Positions 31,408 through 43,600 of a stretch of 64,000 nt of DNA are shown here, one piece after another. The notes under the pieces were generated by a model that did no database searches, was not told the DNA's origin, and was given only the letters and a program-made list of their open reading frames with translations. A program made the translations under genes and the position numbers. Location: NCBI GenBank assembly GCA_905221605.1, contig CAJNDS010000285.1, positions 1 through 64,000 on the forward strand. Reading direction: 5' to 3'. The stretch is from Symbiodinium natans. Lineage: Eukaryota; Sar; Dinophyceae; Suessiales; Symbiodiniaceae. Every line of letters starts with the position of its first letter. Positions within the stretch are counted from its first letter, which is position 1.

Positions 31408-31968
31408 GTCTTCTACGATTTCGTCCTCCCACGTGTGGCCGACAGGCTGCAGTCTGTTTGGGCAGCTTGGCTGTGTTGGCTGCCTTTTTTGCTGGGACGG
31501 GTCTGGGGAAGCTGTGAGTACATCACTTTTCTTGTACATCCGAGGCAGAGGCGGCGGTGGCCGCCCGCGAGGAGGATGCGGCCGCGTTCCGTGCAGCTGC
31601 GGAGCGAGAGGAGGCCCGGACGGAGGAGGAAGCGGGCCGCGTGGGGGAGCACTGGATGTCGCTGCCTGGGGCCGAGGATGCCTTGGATTTCGTGGTGGAG
31701 CTGCTGGGCCTGGGGCTGCCTTGGGTGACGCAGGCGCTTGTCTCGCGCGCGCCGCCGCTCCGCCCACGTCCCCCTACTGTCCGCGCGTTGTCACAGTGTG
31801 TCGTGTCTCACACTCTTCTGCCATGGTCTTCATCCTGGCACCAAGCTATAAGTCGCAGTGATGCTATCAATGCCATTGTCTGAACTGTGTCCTGCATGGA
31901 GGCTGTCGCCGACGCCGTCGTCGCCGGCTTGCTGTTGCCACAGCTCTTCGTTCTGGCGCCGCCAGCGC
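31408..31968 (+). CDS. Candidate membrane-protein exons, duplication copy 1
   Basis: Three exon-like pieces. 31408-31511 follows GTGCAG and reads VFYDFVLPRVADRLQSVWAA then WLCWLPFLLGRVWG, a likely transmembrane helix, before GTGAGT. 31546 to about 31790 follows CCGAG and reads AEAAVAAREEDAAAFRAAAE, then EHWMSLPGAEDALDFVVELL, a charged helix followed by a hydrophobic one. 31896-31968 starts with an ATG and reads MEAVADAVVAGLLLPQLFVL before GTGAGC. Exons one and two are unchanged in copy 2. The first two do not join in phase with the obvious sites, so a non-canonical donor or another exon is needed. Confidence 0.35.
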
Positions 31969-33261
31969 GTGAGCATCCACGAGCGGCGAGAGCTGCGTGC
32001 GATTGCGTTGCTTGCCGGATGTTGCCGGAGCTGAGCAACTGTGGTGGCAACGCCTGCCGCCAGGCACGGCACTACGAGGCAGTGAAGCTCACCAAGCCCA
32101 TGGCCGTTCGGTCCTCGGACGTCCTCGGATGCATTCGGTGATCAGCGTCCCTGCAACTTGTACTGTGCACGGGGCTGCTAGAACTGGCGGGTAATCTCTT
32201 GGTGACTTGTGTGTTTTGATCACATTGGTGCATTGAATTGCGGTGATGCGCGGAGCTGCGGCAAGGTAGAGGGTCATGTGGTAGACAATAGACATCCAGT
32301 CATGCGACCTGAGCATGCTGGGCATGCAGGGCGTCTGGCCATACTGGGAGTACGAACCCCAGCGGCGGCCTCGGTCCGGACGTCCACATTCGCAGATGCC
32401 TTTCGCAGATGTCTTTGGCAGTGCGATACGATCAGAGGCCGCCCGCTGTCCTTCCGGCCCCTTCGCTGTTCCACATCTACAAGGACCGGCCTCAGGCACT
32501 TTCGATCGGGGCTCAGGGATGCTCGGCACGGAGCGAGAGGACGTGATGTCTCCGATCATCCTGACTCCCACGGGATCGCCGAAGGCCAATGCCCAGGCGA
32601 CGAGGGATGCACGAGTTCGCAATACAGTCCGCAAGACCAAGACGGCATTATTTTCATCGCCGCACTGGCACGTTGCGTGACACGTCTCCTGACCACGCCG
32701 AAGGGCGAAGCTCCCGACGAGCTGGACGCCGCGCTGGCAGTCCGCCGGGGCCTTCGGAGCAGCGATGTGCCACAGTCAAGCATAAAGGAAGAGCCCTTTG
32801 TGTGCATGGCTGCTCTCGAACTTGCAGTATCCCCGAACATCCCCAAACCTGGCAGGCTCTATCACGGCTTTCTTGCAGCGCATGCGCGAGGAGCAGCTGT
32901 CAGGCGCCTTCACATTCTTGAACGGTTCCCCTCAAGTTGTGGGCGGAGACGTGACGAGACATGACGAGATGCAGGTGTTCTGGTCCCTTTGATGCAGCTG
33001 CTGCTGTGGCCAGCCGGGAGCCAAGCGAAAGCCTGCAAAAGCCTGCGAGAGCCGCGACGTCGACATCGCTCGATGCACGGGTCGGGCCCCGCCGTGTTGC
33101 AAACTGACTGCAGATGCGCTGCGGTTCGAGCCGAGGCAGTGCCCGCAGCCCTGGCACAGACGCAGGCGCCCGGCCCCAGTTCGCAGCAAATGACTTCAGT
33201 GACTCCTCCTCATGCGCAGCACGCGCTGGCGACGCCGCGTGTCCGATGGCTTTTCTGCGCA

Positions 33262-33331
33262 TCCGAGTGCGTCCGAGTGCGTCCGAGTGCGTCCGAGTGC
33301 GTCCGAGTGCGTCCGAGTGCGTCCGAGTGCC
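33262..33331. repeat. 10-bp minisatellite (GTGCGTCCGA)n, copy-1 specific
   Basis: About six to seven units of GTGCGTCCGA. The corresponding site in duplication copy 2 (about 41926) lacks the array altogether. Confidence 0.95.
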
Positions 33332-35947
33332 AGGTGCCTGAGACTGCCAGCTTCAAGGAGGCAGCAAAGAGGGCCCATTGAGAACACAGAGTTGTTTAGT
33401 GAGTGACATAAAAGGACACAAAAGGATACAAAAGGCAAAACGCAGACAAGATGATGCAGAATGATACAGAGCTGTGTAGAGGGCGTCAGAGGACATGGTG
33501 GGGACACAGTAGGGTGTGGAAGTGCAAAGCCTGCAAGTGCGCGTATAGCCTGGAGGTTCGGCGCAGCTTCGTGGAATTGAGTGCCTGCACTGGCATGGAG
33601 GACTGGAGCAGTAGCTTTCGAGCTTCGAGGGCGGCAACTGGGGCCTCCTCACGGCTGGGGTGTTCGTGCGCAGTTGCCGGCTCTGCAGGATTGGGCGCTG
33701 GGAAAATCAGAGGCGCGCTGGGGGGGCTTTCCACCACTTTTTTCCCTGGCGCGTCGCGGGGAACCAAAGTAGCCTTTGCAACCTTCTGCCCCTCGCAGGC
33801 GACGAGCCTTGAAAGGTGCGGGGGGGGGGGGGGGGGGGGGAGAGGGGAAGGGGAGGGTGGAACATCGTGCGTAATTAACCAAGAAGTGACCGGAGTGGAC
33901 GGGGGCCGCGCAGCCGGAGGAGCCGGCGTTGGATTGGGTAGGATGTAGCATATCTGGCCAGGAGATCTCGAGAGGAAAGGTCCCTTTCCCTTGGAGGCAG
34001 AAGTGCTGGCGCCTGGCGCTGCGCGGCTCGCGCGGCGTCCGCCTTCCGGGCCAGGCGCTGTCCCCAGATTCCCCAGCTGCGCACGTCTGGGTGGGATCGC
34101 GTGCCCGTGGTGCCCTGAGGCCATGGTGCTGAACCCCTTCTTGCCAGCTCTGGAAGCCGGGATCTCGAGTTTGTCGAGTGCGGGCCGCGCCGAGACTCCA
34201 GACTGCGGGGAGGCCATGCTGGCTGCGAACTCGGTGGACATCTCCACGATTCAAGCCCTGGGAGCCCTGGCCGGAGTGTCCGCGTTGCGCAGTCACGTCT
34301 AGGATTCCAGGATGCTTGTCGGATGCTCGTGTGCTTTTGGATCTGCTTAGGAGATGACGGCTCCAAGTTCAAAGCAAACGAAAGGCTTGGAAGATGTATA
34401 AAAGCTCCCGGAGCTCGAAGTTTCCTGCGGTCTTTCGACTCACGTCCTCACTTCATGCGGCGGTCTCCTGACACAAGCACGCGCGCGAGCAGGCCCTCAG
34501 CCGGGGTGGCCTCCTGGCTCTTCTTCGAGTCCCGCGCCCGGCCCTGAGCTTTCCGAAATGGATATAGTACTGATATAGTACTGACAGTACTGATATAGTC
34601 ATGGTTTTAGTCGGCCAGTCGAAAGGGCGCCACACCGGCGGAGCATATGAGCCGAGGCATCTCTCTACCCGGCCGTGCTGGAAGACGCCTGCCTCGTGCC
34701 TCAGCCAGAGGCGGGGGCTCGCGCGCGCGCGCGCGCGCGCGCCGTGCAGCTTTGACGGCCTCTTCGTGCATGTTCGCGTGCTTGCCTTGCGCACGCGGCG
34801 GCATGCTCCGCGTGCCAGAGGCCGCGCCGAGGAAAGCGCCGAAAGTGGAGGAGGCGGGCGGAGATGAAGGCTAAACTCGGCTAAACGTTACAATGCAGAA
34901 GCTGGTTGTGAAGCAATGGGAGGTGCAGGGTGAGGGGTGAGGACTTTGAACAACGAATGGTCGGACGAGTAGATCTAGCCGTGCTGGCAGCAGGGCTGCG
35001 GATCTCGAGGTGCCAAGCGAGCTGCCGACCTTGAGCGAAGGCACGTCCAGCCCGTTCAGGGTGTTGCTTCCAGCCGGGATCCGGGGCCCAGCCGGCACAG
35101 CATGCGCCGTTGTCGCATAGACATGCATAGACCATAAACATATTATAACAACCTTGCCCGCGGATAACTTCGAGAGTCTTCGTCATGCCTTATATCTGCT
35201 CGTCTGAAGTGACGAGCGTAGCAGAAGTTCTGATTCCGCACGTGTGAAGCTGTTTTGAAGCTACCCCGGAAGCTACCAATTTACAATTTGTTGTCGTTTG
35301 TGGCCTTGGGCGGCACCTCATGTCTAGTTCTCGCCAGGTGGCAGTCTGAGCTCGCTCTTCGGAACGTTGAGATCCTTTTTTCAAGCTGCCAGCTGCCTGC
35401 CGTGAAGTCGATGACCGCGGCATTCAGAGGTACAACGGGGCCTTTTCAACGGGCCCACCAGTCACATTAAGGATTATTAGTATTAAGGTATATTAAGTCA
35501 TTCAGCTGCTGCCCATAGACTGGATTTCTCGACCGACGGCGCCTGCTTCTGCGGACCACTCTGGCCCCAGCAAAGTCTTTGGCCGGCGCCCGTCGGGAGA
35601 GGTGTTGGATGGCAGCTGGCTGGCCACAAGCGTAAGATTGTTAAAGCGCAACAGGCACAAATCTGGAGACTTCGTCAGAGAGAGACATTGGCTTGAGCGG
35701 CGGCGGCACGCGCTCAAAAAGAGGATTTGCCAGGCATCGAGGCCTGCTCGGAGTCTACTGAGACAGGCGTGCGACGTATGTTCAGAGGATTTCAGGGATT
35801 TTAACAGTAACGGTTTTCAGTTTTAGCTGCTTTTCGCTGCCGTTCTGCGCTTGATCAAGGTCTGCTCGCTGACATGTCCAGCGCATCAGGCACATCACAG
35901 GCACATCACAGGCACCCACACCCTCAGCTACATGCCCTCGCTCGCAG

Positions 35948-36098
35948 ACCCAGCCCGACTGAGTCGACAGAGTTCCTGGACCCCCCCAGTAGCTCAAAAA
36001 GCCCAGCCGCCATGCGCAGCCTGCGCGCCCAGCGCCTGGACTCCTGGGTGGGGTCGTGCGGCAAGCTGCCGACTCCGTTGGAACGGGCTTTGGAGTCG
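35948..36098 (+). CDS. Candidate exon spanning the duplication edge
   Basis: After CGCAG the frame reads PSPTESTEFLDPPSSSKSPA, then RSLRAQRLDSWVGSCGKLPT and PLERALES, ending at a clean GTAAGG donor (36099). The duplicated segment ends at 36013, inside this exon. In copy 2 the sequence diverges there, and two extra C residues plus another indel disturb the frame. It is therefore complete only in copy 1. Confidence 0.42.
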
Positions 36099-36529
36099 GT
36101 AAGGCATCCTCAGGCAGCTCGGCATGCACGGCCATGAACAGAAGGCATTATGCATTTGTTTGCGAGGGCCAGGTGCGACTGCATCCCTTTGCAATTGACA
36201 TCTCCTCATGCGCTCGAGCTCGAGAGACCGTCAGTCGATGAGACGTCAGCTTCACCTCGATGGACCACACGGCCACGGCTGCCTCACAAGGTTTGCTTCG
36301 TGGAAAGGAATCGCAAAGAGTCGTTCGAATCTCGGGTCAGCAAAAAGAGAGGGACAGGCTATGACAGGCTAGTGACAGGACGACGACTCCATGCCCAGCA
36401 CCTTGGAAACTCCAAAACCTGGAGCCTTCGACGTCCTGAAGAAGATGGGAAGCGAGCGCCGTCGGCGGAGACCACTTCGCCTTGATGCGGCACGAGGTCG
36501 AAACGCTCGAGCGTGTTGCGCAGTGCCGC

Positions 36530-36666
36530 AGGGATTGGAGACTCTCGTCAACGGGCTCCTGGCGTTCGAAACGCTGGAACGGGTTGTTCGAGTGCAACTT
36601 GAACCCTAACCCGCTCCAGCGTTTCCGAACGCCACGAGCCCGTTGACAAGCGTCTCCAATCCCTGC
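36530..36666. repeat. Imperfect inverted repeat (hairpin) of the 50-bp motif
   Basis: The left arm (36530-36585) and right arm (36608-36666) are reverse complements with few mismatches, separated by about 22 bases. Each arm is a copy of the dispersed motif found at 30012 and 38639. Confidence 0.85.
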
Positions 36667-36732
36667 ACCGCGCAGCCGTGTCCGCTGCAACAGCGGTCTT
36701 ATGCGCTCCCAATGCGCTTGTCGCCCTTCCCC

Positions 36733-36790
36733 GAGCAGCTGCAGCCGAGGCTGGGGCTTTCGGAAGATGACGGTGCAGACCTCTTCGCCT
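36733..36790. repeat. Diverged relative of segment 29655-29710
   Basis: Encodes QLQPRLGLSEDDGADLFAF in one frame and lies 70 bases downstream of the hairpin. It shows that parts of the duplicated block also exist in the spacer in rearranged order. Confidence 0.6.
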
Positions 36791-36829
36791 TCAAGAAGGC
36801 GGCGAAAGGGCCTCCGCCATTGTCCCACT

Positions 36830-37360
36830 GCTGCTGCTGCGCATGCATGGATTCCTGGCGCGGTGCGGAAACAGGCATCTCTGATGTGGATGCCCCTCAC
36901 GCGCTGATCGCGCATGAAGGCCATTGACAGGACTCCATGATACTCCATGCCCAACCCCTTCCAGAGGGCGCCCCGGCTGCACCTTGGAGGTGCCAGAAAG
37001 TGCCAGAACCTCCAGAACTTGGATGGGGGCTCTCCTCTCCTGGCAATGGGTGCGAAATGGTGCGAAGCAGCGCTGGTGGGATCCTTCATCTAATCATATC
37101 TAATCCTCGTGTAGATCCTCATGCCAGCAGGAAAACTTCCAAGCCAAGCACGCTCAAGAAACCACATTCAGGTAAATGCAGCGCGCTCTGATCATCTTGC
37201 TTTTCTTGCTGGATCGCATGCCGGGATGCTGAAACACCGCCTCGGCAGAACCGTTTGCATCCGTTTGCTGCGCGCGTCATGCTGCGTTAGACGATCGTTG
37301 AGGGGCGCAGATCGCAAGCTGTCATTCGCTCGCTTCTGCCAGCGTTTTTTCCCTCAGAGT
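36830..37360. other. Spacer between duplication copies, no gene
   Basis: Unique sequence between the rearranged motifs and copy 2. No coding-like frame stands out. Confidence 0.5.
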
Positions 37361-38638
37361 TCTCCTAGATAGCAGCTGGCTCCCTGAGTGAAAGTTCCGC
37401 CGCTTCAGCCGGCTGCATGTCTAGGTGTTTGTTGGGCCTTATCCCTGCAGTCCCTGCAGTACGGCATGCAGCACTTGCAAGGGGCCAGATATCATAAGTC
37501 AGCCTAGCGTTCACCTGCGCTCCTCGAGCTGCCGCGGCTGGTTTTCGGTGGCGGTAGCCATGGCATCGCTCCTTTCGGCAGCCCGGCCGAGTACCAGAGT
37601 AGGAGCACACCAGTACAAAGTCTCTTTCCTTATTTTATTTTGTTTCTTTCTCTCTCTTTCTCTCTCTCTCTCTCTTTCCGTTGTGCGCGTCGCTATGAGC
37701 CTTCTCTGTCATCCCGTTACCCAGCTCACGATGTTTCGAGGTGGCCTGGTCGTTCTGGGAGGCGGCCGGGGGTGGTGGGGGGGGGCAGGGGGGAGCCGGC
37801 TGACGTCGTGATCGCGTGCCTGTGCATGTCGGTGTGAGGCAAAGACCAACCAGAATGCGAGGGCCTCAGCATGCTCAAGAAGGCCGGAAAGAACTTTTGC
37901 AGATGCGCTGTCTCAGGTCTTTCCGCTAAATCGAGCGGAGCTGGCCCCGGTGCCGGGCTCCCGATGGCCCGGATAGCGCGCGCGGACGTGCAGCGGCAGT
38001 GACGGGGCAGCGCAGCGGCTTCCTTGGGCTTGGGGCCTGCCCAGGTTGGAGTGTGCCAGGGCGGGTCTTACCTGCGCCCTCCCGCATACCAATGCACAGG
38101 CTGATGCGGCGCCCTCAGATTTCTAGTGCAGGTGTTCTGACAGATGCGGGAGGCGAAAGCGCTGATTTGAGGCTTTGGTGGACTACATCCACCAGATAGG
38201 TGCCGCGCAGCTTGCCCGCAAGGGGCATCCACTTGCGGGGTGCCAGTTGCCGGCCTGCGCCAGGAAGTTTCTGCATGCAGCCATACGCAGCAGCTGCAGC
38301 GGAGGCTGGGGCACTCGGAGGACAATGGCGGGGACCTCTTCGCTTACTTTGTGGAGAACGAGGCTCGGGGGAGGGGAGCTCCGCGCATGGGAAAGCCGAT
38401 TGTAGGAAAAGCGCGCGGGAGTGCAACAGAGCGCTGTTGGTTACGTCTGTATCTTCCTTTTGCATCACCTGGTTGCAAGATGTTGCAAGATTATAGTGTA
38501 AGATGGAAATAAATTGTATGTGCTCCTCACAGATAAGAATGGTAACAAAAGACCATTCGTTCAGTTCGTGCACTACGTTCGCGTACTCACTCATCATATT
38601 GTTCTATTAACTAAAGCAGCGGGCATGCGTTCGCCGTG

Positions 38639-38690
38639 CAGGGATTGGAGACGCTGGTGAACGGGCTCCTGGCGTTCGAAACGCTGGAGC
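38639..38690. repeat. Dispersed 50-bp motif, copy-2 instance
   Basis: Same motif as 30012-30063, with GGTGAACG instead of GGTTAACG. Confidence 0.8.
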
Positions 38691-38855
38691 GCGTGAGGGT
38701 GCAACTGTGGCAGACGGTGTCCTTTGGGCTTGCATTGGGAGACGTGTGTTGACGGATGTAGATGGCCCGTCAGTCTGCAGCATTTAAATCCTGGCTTGGG
38801 TCGGCGGGGCTGAAAGGGCGCTGGTTCCCAGGTCCATCACGCTCGTCAACGCCCC

Positions 38856-39236
38856 TTGCTCGCACTTGGCGCTGCCCCGTTTTTTTGTGTTCCCCTTCTC
38901 CTATACCCAGCTCCTCCAAGCTCGCGCGCCCTGCGCTGCGACGCTGTCTGCGAGGCCAAAGAGGAGGCTTTCCTGAGCATCCTCCACGGGGGCGCCTACA
39001 ACAGGCTCCTGTGCGCCCAGCGCGGCGCCCAGAGCGGAAAATTGTGCCCGTTCCAGAAGGGCCCTCCTCGACATCCCGCTTGGCCCAGGCCCGAGCTGCC
39101 GACCGACGACTCGGAGGCCCCGGGCCCTTGTGCGAGTGCCGCGTCAGGAAGAGCTGTTCCAGAGCGCGCCCAGGCACTCTATGTGCACTTGATGAAGCGC
39201 CTTGCGATGCGGGTGACTTCGGAGCCCGAGGCCTAG
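38856..39236 (+). CDS. 126-codon open frame in duplication copy 2, function unknown
   Basis: Reads AVCEAKEEAFLSILHGGAYN, then RPELPTDDSEAPGPCASAAS and ERAQALYVHLMKRLAMRVTS to a TAG. In copy 1 the same two halves (about 30308-30372 and 30420-30573) are in different frames, because the segment after GCCCAGAGCGGA differs in length by 8 bases. Either copy 2 preserves the original frame, or an intron lies between the halves. Confidence 0.33.
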   Translation: MLALGAAPFFCVPLLLYPAPPSSRALRCDAVCEAKEEAFLSILHGGAYNRLLCAQRGAQSGKLCPFQKGPPRHPAWPRPELPTDDSEAPGPCASAASGRAVPERAQALYVHLMKRLAMRVTSEPEA

Positions 39237-40044
39237 CAGTACGGCGTCCTATGGACGTAGAGCTCTCCCCAGCCATTCCCAGCCCCTGAGTCGCCGCCCA
39301 CGTTCGTGCCAGTGCTCCCCTCGCCTGCAATGCTGCAACACGCCGCAACCTTTTGAATCTGAGGACGGCCGAGTGGCTGCTCATGCCGGCCCCGTGCTCA
39401 ATGGATCCCATATATCTCATCATGCAGTACACCGGTGTATGTGCGCCGAGCGGACGGCTAGACTCTGAGCGCAGCCTCCGCGCAGGCAGCGGCTGACTCG
39501 GACTCGGTGTGTTTGCCAGTGATGATGGAGGCCGCCGGACCGGGAGAGGTGCAGCAGTGCAAAGGGAGAGAGACTGGGCAGTTCCATGCATCCCGGATTT
39601 GAGAGCGCGCAGGCTGCCCGGTTCATCTTCCACTCGGAGAACCTGGCCCGCACGGGGGCCAGGGTGACCTGCTTGAGCAGCTTGGTGGCAACGTGCGTCA
39701 GCACACAGCAGCATGCAGCATGTGGCTTGTGCTCAGCGTCCTCCATGTCGCATCCTCATACTTGTCATCACACCCTCATGCTCATCTCCGTGGTTCTCAC
39801 GTTGGAAGCCGCTGGCATCTGCTGACAATTTGCTTGAGCCGAGCGGAGGCATGCTGAAGATTAAGAACCTCCGCGCCGCTCAGCTCAACTCACGCACGGG
39901 AGAGCCTTTCCGGAAGGGACCCTTGCGAAGTGACATCGGTGACTGTCGGTGTGCTTTCATCCAGCTCAGGTGCAGGCTGCTGCCACCGAGGCCCATCGAG
40001 ACACCGCAGGCGCCTGAGTCCAGGACAGCCTCGTTTTCGTGCAG

Positions 40045-40605
40045 GTCTTCTACGATTTCGTCCTCCCACGTGTGGCCGACAGGCTGCAGTCTGTTTGGGC
40101 AGCTTGGCTGTGTTGGCTGCCTTTTTTGCTGGGACGGGTCTGGGGAAGCTGTGAGTACATCACTTTTCTTGTACATCCGAGGCAGAGGCGGCGGTGGCCG
40201 CCCGCGAGGAGGATGCGGCCGCGTTCCGTGCAGCTGCGGAGCGAGAGGAGGCCCGGACGGAGGAGGAAGCGGGCCGCGTGGGGGAGCACTGGATGTCGCT
40301 GCCTGGGGCCGAGGATGCCTTGGATTTCGTGGTGGAGCTGCTGGGCCTGGGGCTGCCTTGGGTGACGCAGGCGCTTGTCTCGCGCGCGCCGCCGCTCCGC
40401 CCACGTCCCCCTACTGTCCGCGTGTTGTCACAGTGTCGTGTCTCACACTCTTCTGCCATGGTCTTCATCCTGGCACCAAGCTTTATAAGTCGCAGTGATG
40501 CTATCAATGCCATTGTCTGAACTGTGTCCTGCATGGAGGCTGTCGCCGACGCCGTCGTCGCCGGCTTGCTGTTGCCACAGCTCTTCGTTCTGGCGCCGCC
40601 AGCGC
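40045..40605 (+). CDS. Candidate membrane-protein exons, duplication copy 2
   Basis: Same three exon-like pieces as 31408-31968: VFYDFVLPRVADRLQSVWAA from 40045, AEAAVAAREEDAAAFRAAAE from about 40183, and MEAVADAVVAGLLLPQLFVL from the ATG at 40533. I see no substitution in the first two pieces, although the upstream flank has a 24-base deletion relative to copy 1. Such selective conservation would support coding, but the copies may simply be young. Confidence 0.35.
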
Positions 40606-43600
40606 GTGAGCATCCACGAGCGGCGAGAGCTGCGTGCGATTGCGTTGCTTGCCGGATGTTGCCGGAGCTGAGCAGCTGTGGTGGCAACGCCCGCCGCCAG
40701 GCACGGCACTACGAGGCAGTGAAGCTCACCAAGCCCATGGCCGTTCGGTCCTCGGACGTCCTCGGATGCATTCGGTGATCTGCGTCCCTGCAACTTGTAC
40801 TGTGCACGGGGCTGCTAGAACTGGCGGGTAATCTCTTGGTGACTTGTGTGTTTTGATCACATTGGTGCATTGAATTGCGGTAGAGGGTCATGTGGTAGAC
40901 AATGGACATTCAATCATGCGACCTGAGCATGCTGGGCATGCAGGGCGTCTGGCCATACTGGGAGTACGAATCCCAGCGGCGGCCTCGGTCCGGACATCCG
41001 CAGGTGCCTTTGGCAGGTGCCTTTGGCAGGTGGTTTTCGCAGATGCCTTTCGCAGATGTCTTTCGCAGCGCGATGCGACCAGAGGCCGCCCGCCGTCCTC
41101 CCGGCCCCTTCGCTGTTCCACATCTACAAGGACCGGCCTGAATCACTTGCGATCGGGGCTCAGGGATGCTCGGCACGGAGCGAGAGGACGTGATGTCCCC
41201 GATCATCCTGACCCCCACGGGATCGCCGAAGGCCAATGCCCAGGCGACGAGGGATCCACAAGTCCGCAAGACAGATCGCAGACCAAGACAGCACTTAGTT
41301 TCATCACCGCGCCGGCGCGTCTCCTGACGTCTGCTGACCACGAAGGGCGAAGCCCCCGACGAGCTGGACGCCGCGCTGGCAGTCCGCCGGGGCCTTGTGC
41401 GACAGGGCAAGCATTAAGGAAAGAGCATGCCCTTTGTGTGCGCTTCCGTGCTAACGCGGGGTGGGGCACACTGACCTTGGCATGGCTGCTCATCATGGTT
41501 GCCAACCTCCATTATCCCCAAACCTGGCAGGCTCCATCACGGCTTTCTTGCAGCGCATGCGCGAGGAGCAGCTGTCAGGCGCCTTCACATTCTTGAACGG
41601 TTCCCCTCAAGTTGTGGGCGGAGACGTGACGAGACATGACGAGATGCAGGTGTTCTGGTCCCTTTGATGCAGCTGCTGCTGTGGCCAGCCGGGAGCCAAG
41701 CGAAAGCCTGCAAAAGCCTGCAAAAGCCTGCGAGAGCCGCGACGTCGACATCGCTCGATGCACGGGTCGGGCCCCGCCGTGTTGCAAACTGACTGCAGAT
41801 GCGCTGCGGTTCGAGCCGAGGCAGTGCCTGCAGCCCTGGCACAGACGCAGGCGCCCGGCCCCAGTTCGCAGCAAATGACTTCAGTGACTCCTCCTCATGC
41901 GCAGCGCGCGCTGCCGACGCCGCGTGCCAGGTGCCTGAGACTGCCAGCTTCAAGGAGGCAGCAAAGAGGGCCCATTGAGAGCACAGAGTTGTGTAGTGAG
42001 TGACATATAAGGACACAAAAGGCGAAACGTAGACTCGATGATGCAGGGCTGTGTAGAGGGTGTCAGAGGACATGGTGGGGACATCGGAAGGGTGTGCAGA
42101 GGGCGTGGAAGTGGAGAGCCTGCAAGTGCGCGGAGTCTGGAGGTGCGGCGCAGCTTCGTGGAATTGAGTGCCTGCACTGGCATGGAGGACTGCAGATGAC
42201 TGCAGAGCGACGTCGGCGTCGCAGTAGCTTTCGAGCTTCGAGGGTGGTGCTGGGGCCTCCTCACAGCTGGGGTGTTCGTGCGCAGTTGCCGGCTCTGCAG
42301 GATTGGGCGCTGGGAAAATCAGAGGCACGCTGGGGGGGACGTTCCAGCACTTTTTTCCCATGCTTTCCACCTGTGAAGGAAGGTGCTGTGGCACGTCGCG
42401 GGGAACCAAAGTAGCCTTTGCAACCTTCTGCCCCTCGCAGGCGACGAGCCTTGAAAGGTGCGGGGAAGGGTGTGGAGAGAGAAGGGGAGGGTGGAACATG
42501 GTCCGTAATTAACCAAGAAGTGACCGGAGTAGACGGGCGCCGCGCAGCGGAGGAGCCGGCGTTGGATTGGGTAGGCTGTAGCATATTTAGCCGGGAGATG
42601 TTGAGAAGGGTAGCCCGGAGAGGCGTGCTTTGAAGCTCGGTTCCCCGAGCATCCTGACACCGGCAGAGCTTGAGGCGTATCAATCCCTTTCCCTTGGGAG
42701 GCAGAAGTGCTGGCGCCTGGCGCTGCGCGGCTCGCGCGGCGTCCGCCTTCCGGGCCAGGCGCTGTCCCCAGATTCCCCAGCTGCGCACGTCCGGATGGGA
42801 TCGCGTGCCCGTGGTGCGCTGAGGGCATGGTGCTGAACCCCTTCTTGCCAGCTCTGGAAGCCGGGATCTCGAGTTGTCGAGTGCGAGCCGCGCCGAGACT
42901 CCAGACTGCGGGAGGCCATGCTGGCTGCGAACTCGGTGGACATCTCCACGATTCAAGCCCTGGGAACCCTGGCCGGAGTGTCCGAGTTGCGCAGTCACGT
43001 CTAGGATTCCAGGATGCTTGTCGGATGCTCGTGTGCTTTTGGATCTGCTTAGGAGATGACGGCTCCAAGTTCAAAGCAAACGAAAGGCTTGGAAAATGTA
43101 TAAAAGCTTCCGGAGCTTGAAGTTTCCTGTGGTCTTTTGACTCACGTCCTCACTTCATGCGGCGGTCTCCTCACGCGCGTGAGCAGGCCCTCAGCCGGGG
43201 TGGCCTCCTGGCTCTTCTTCGAGTCCCGCGCCCGGCCCTGAGCTTTCCGAAAATATAGTACTGATATAGTACTGACAGTACTGATGTAGTCATGGTTTTA
43301 GTCGGCTAGTCGAAAGGGCGCCACACCGGCTGAGCATATGGCCGAGCCGAGGCATCTCTCTACCCGGCCGTGCTGGAAGACGCCTGCCTCGTGCCTCAGC
43401 CAGAGGTGGGGGCGCACGCACGCGCTGTGCAGCTTTGACGGCCTCTTCGTGCATGTTTGCGTGCTTGCCTTGTGCACGCGGCGGCATGCTCCGCGTGCCA
43501 GAGGCAGCGCCGAGGAAAGCGCCGAAAGTGGAGGAGGCGGGCGGAGATGAAGGCTAAACTCGGCTAAACGTTACAATGCAGAAGCTGGTTGTGAAGCAAC

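Larger units (their letters stand above)
28687..36013. repeat. Segmental duplication, copy 1
   Basis: Direct repeat of 37361-44710. Both copies start at TCTCCTAGATAGCAGC-like sequence (TCCTCC here) and end at CAGCCGCCAT. Long runs are identical by eye. Differences cluster in microsatellites (TC-run 28990-29053, CG-run near 34727, poly-G near 33819), minisatellites and small indels. The copy contains candidate exons listed separately. Identity was judged by reading, not computed. Confidence 0.95.

Noticed and set aside
30773-31861. 362-codon plus frame in duplication copy 1
   Set aside because: It switches from plausible to Gly/Arg-rich shadow sequence in the second half, where another frame (AEAAVAAREED) is clearly better. 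Copy 2 breaks the frame.
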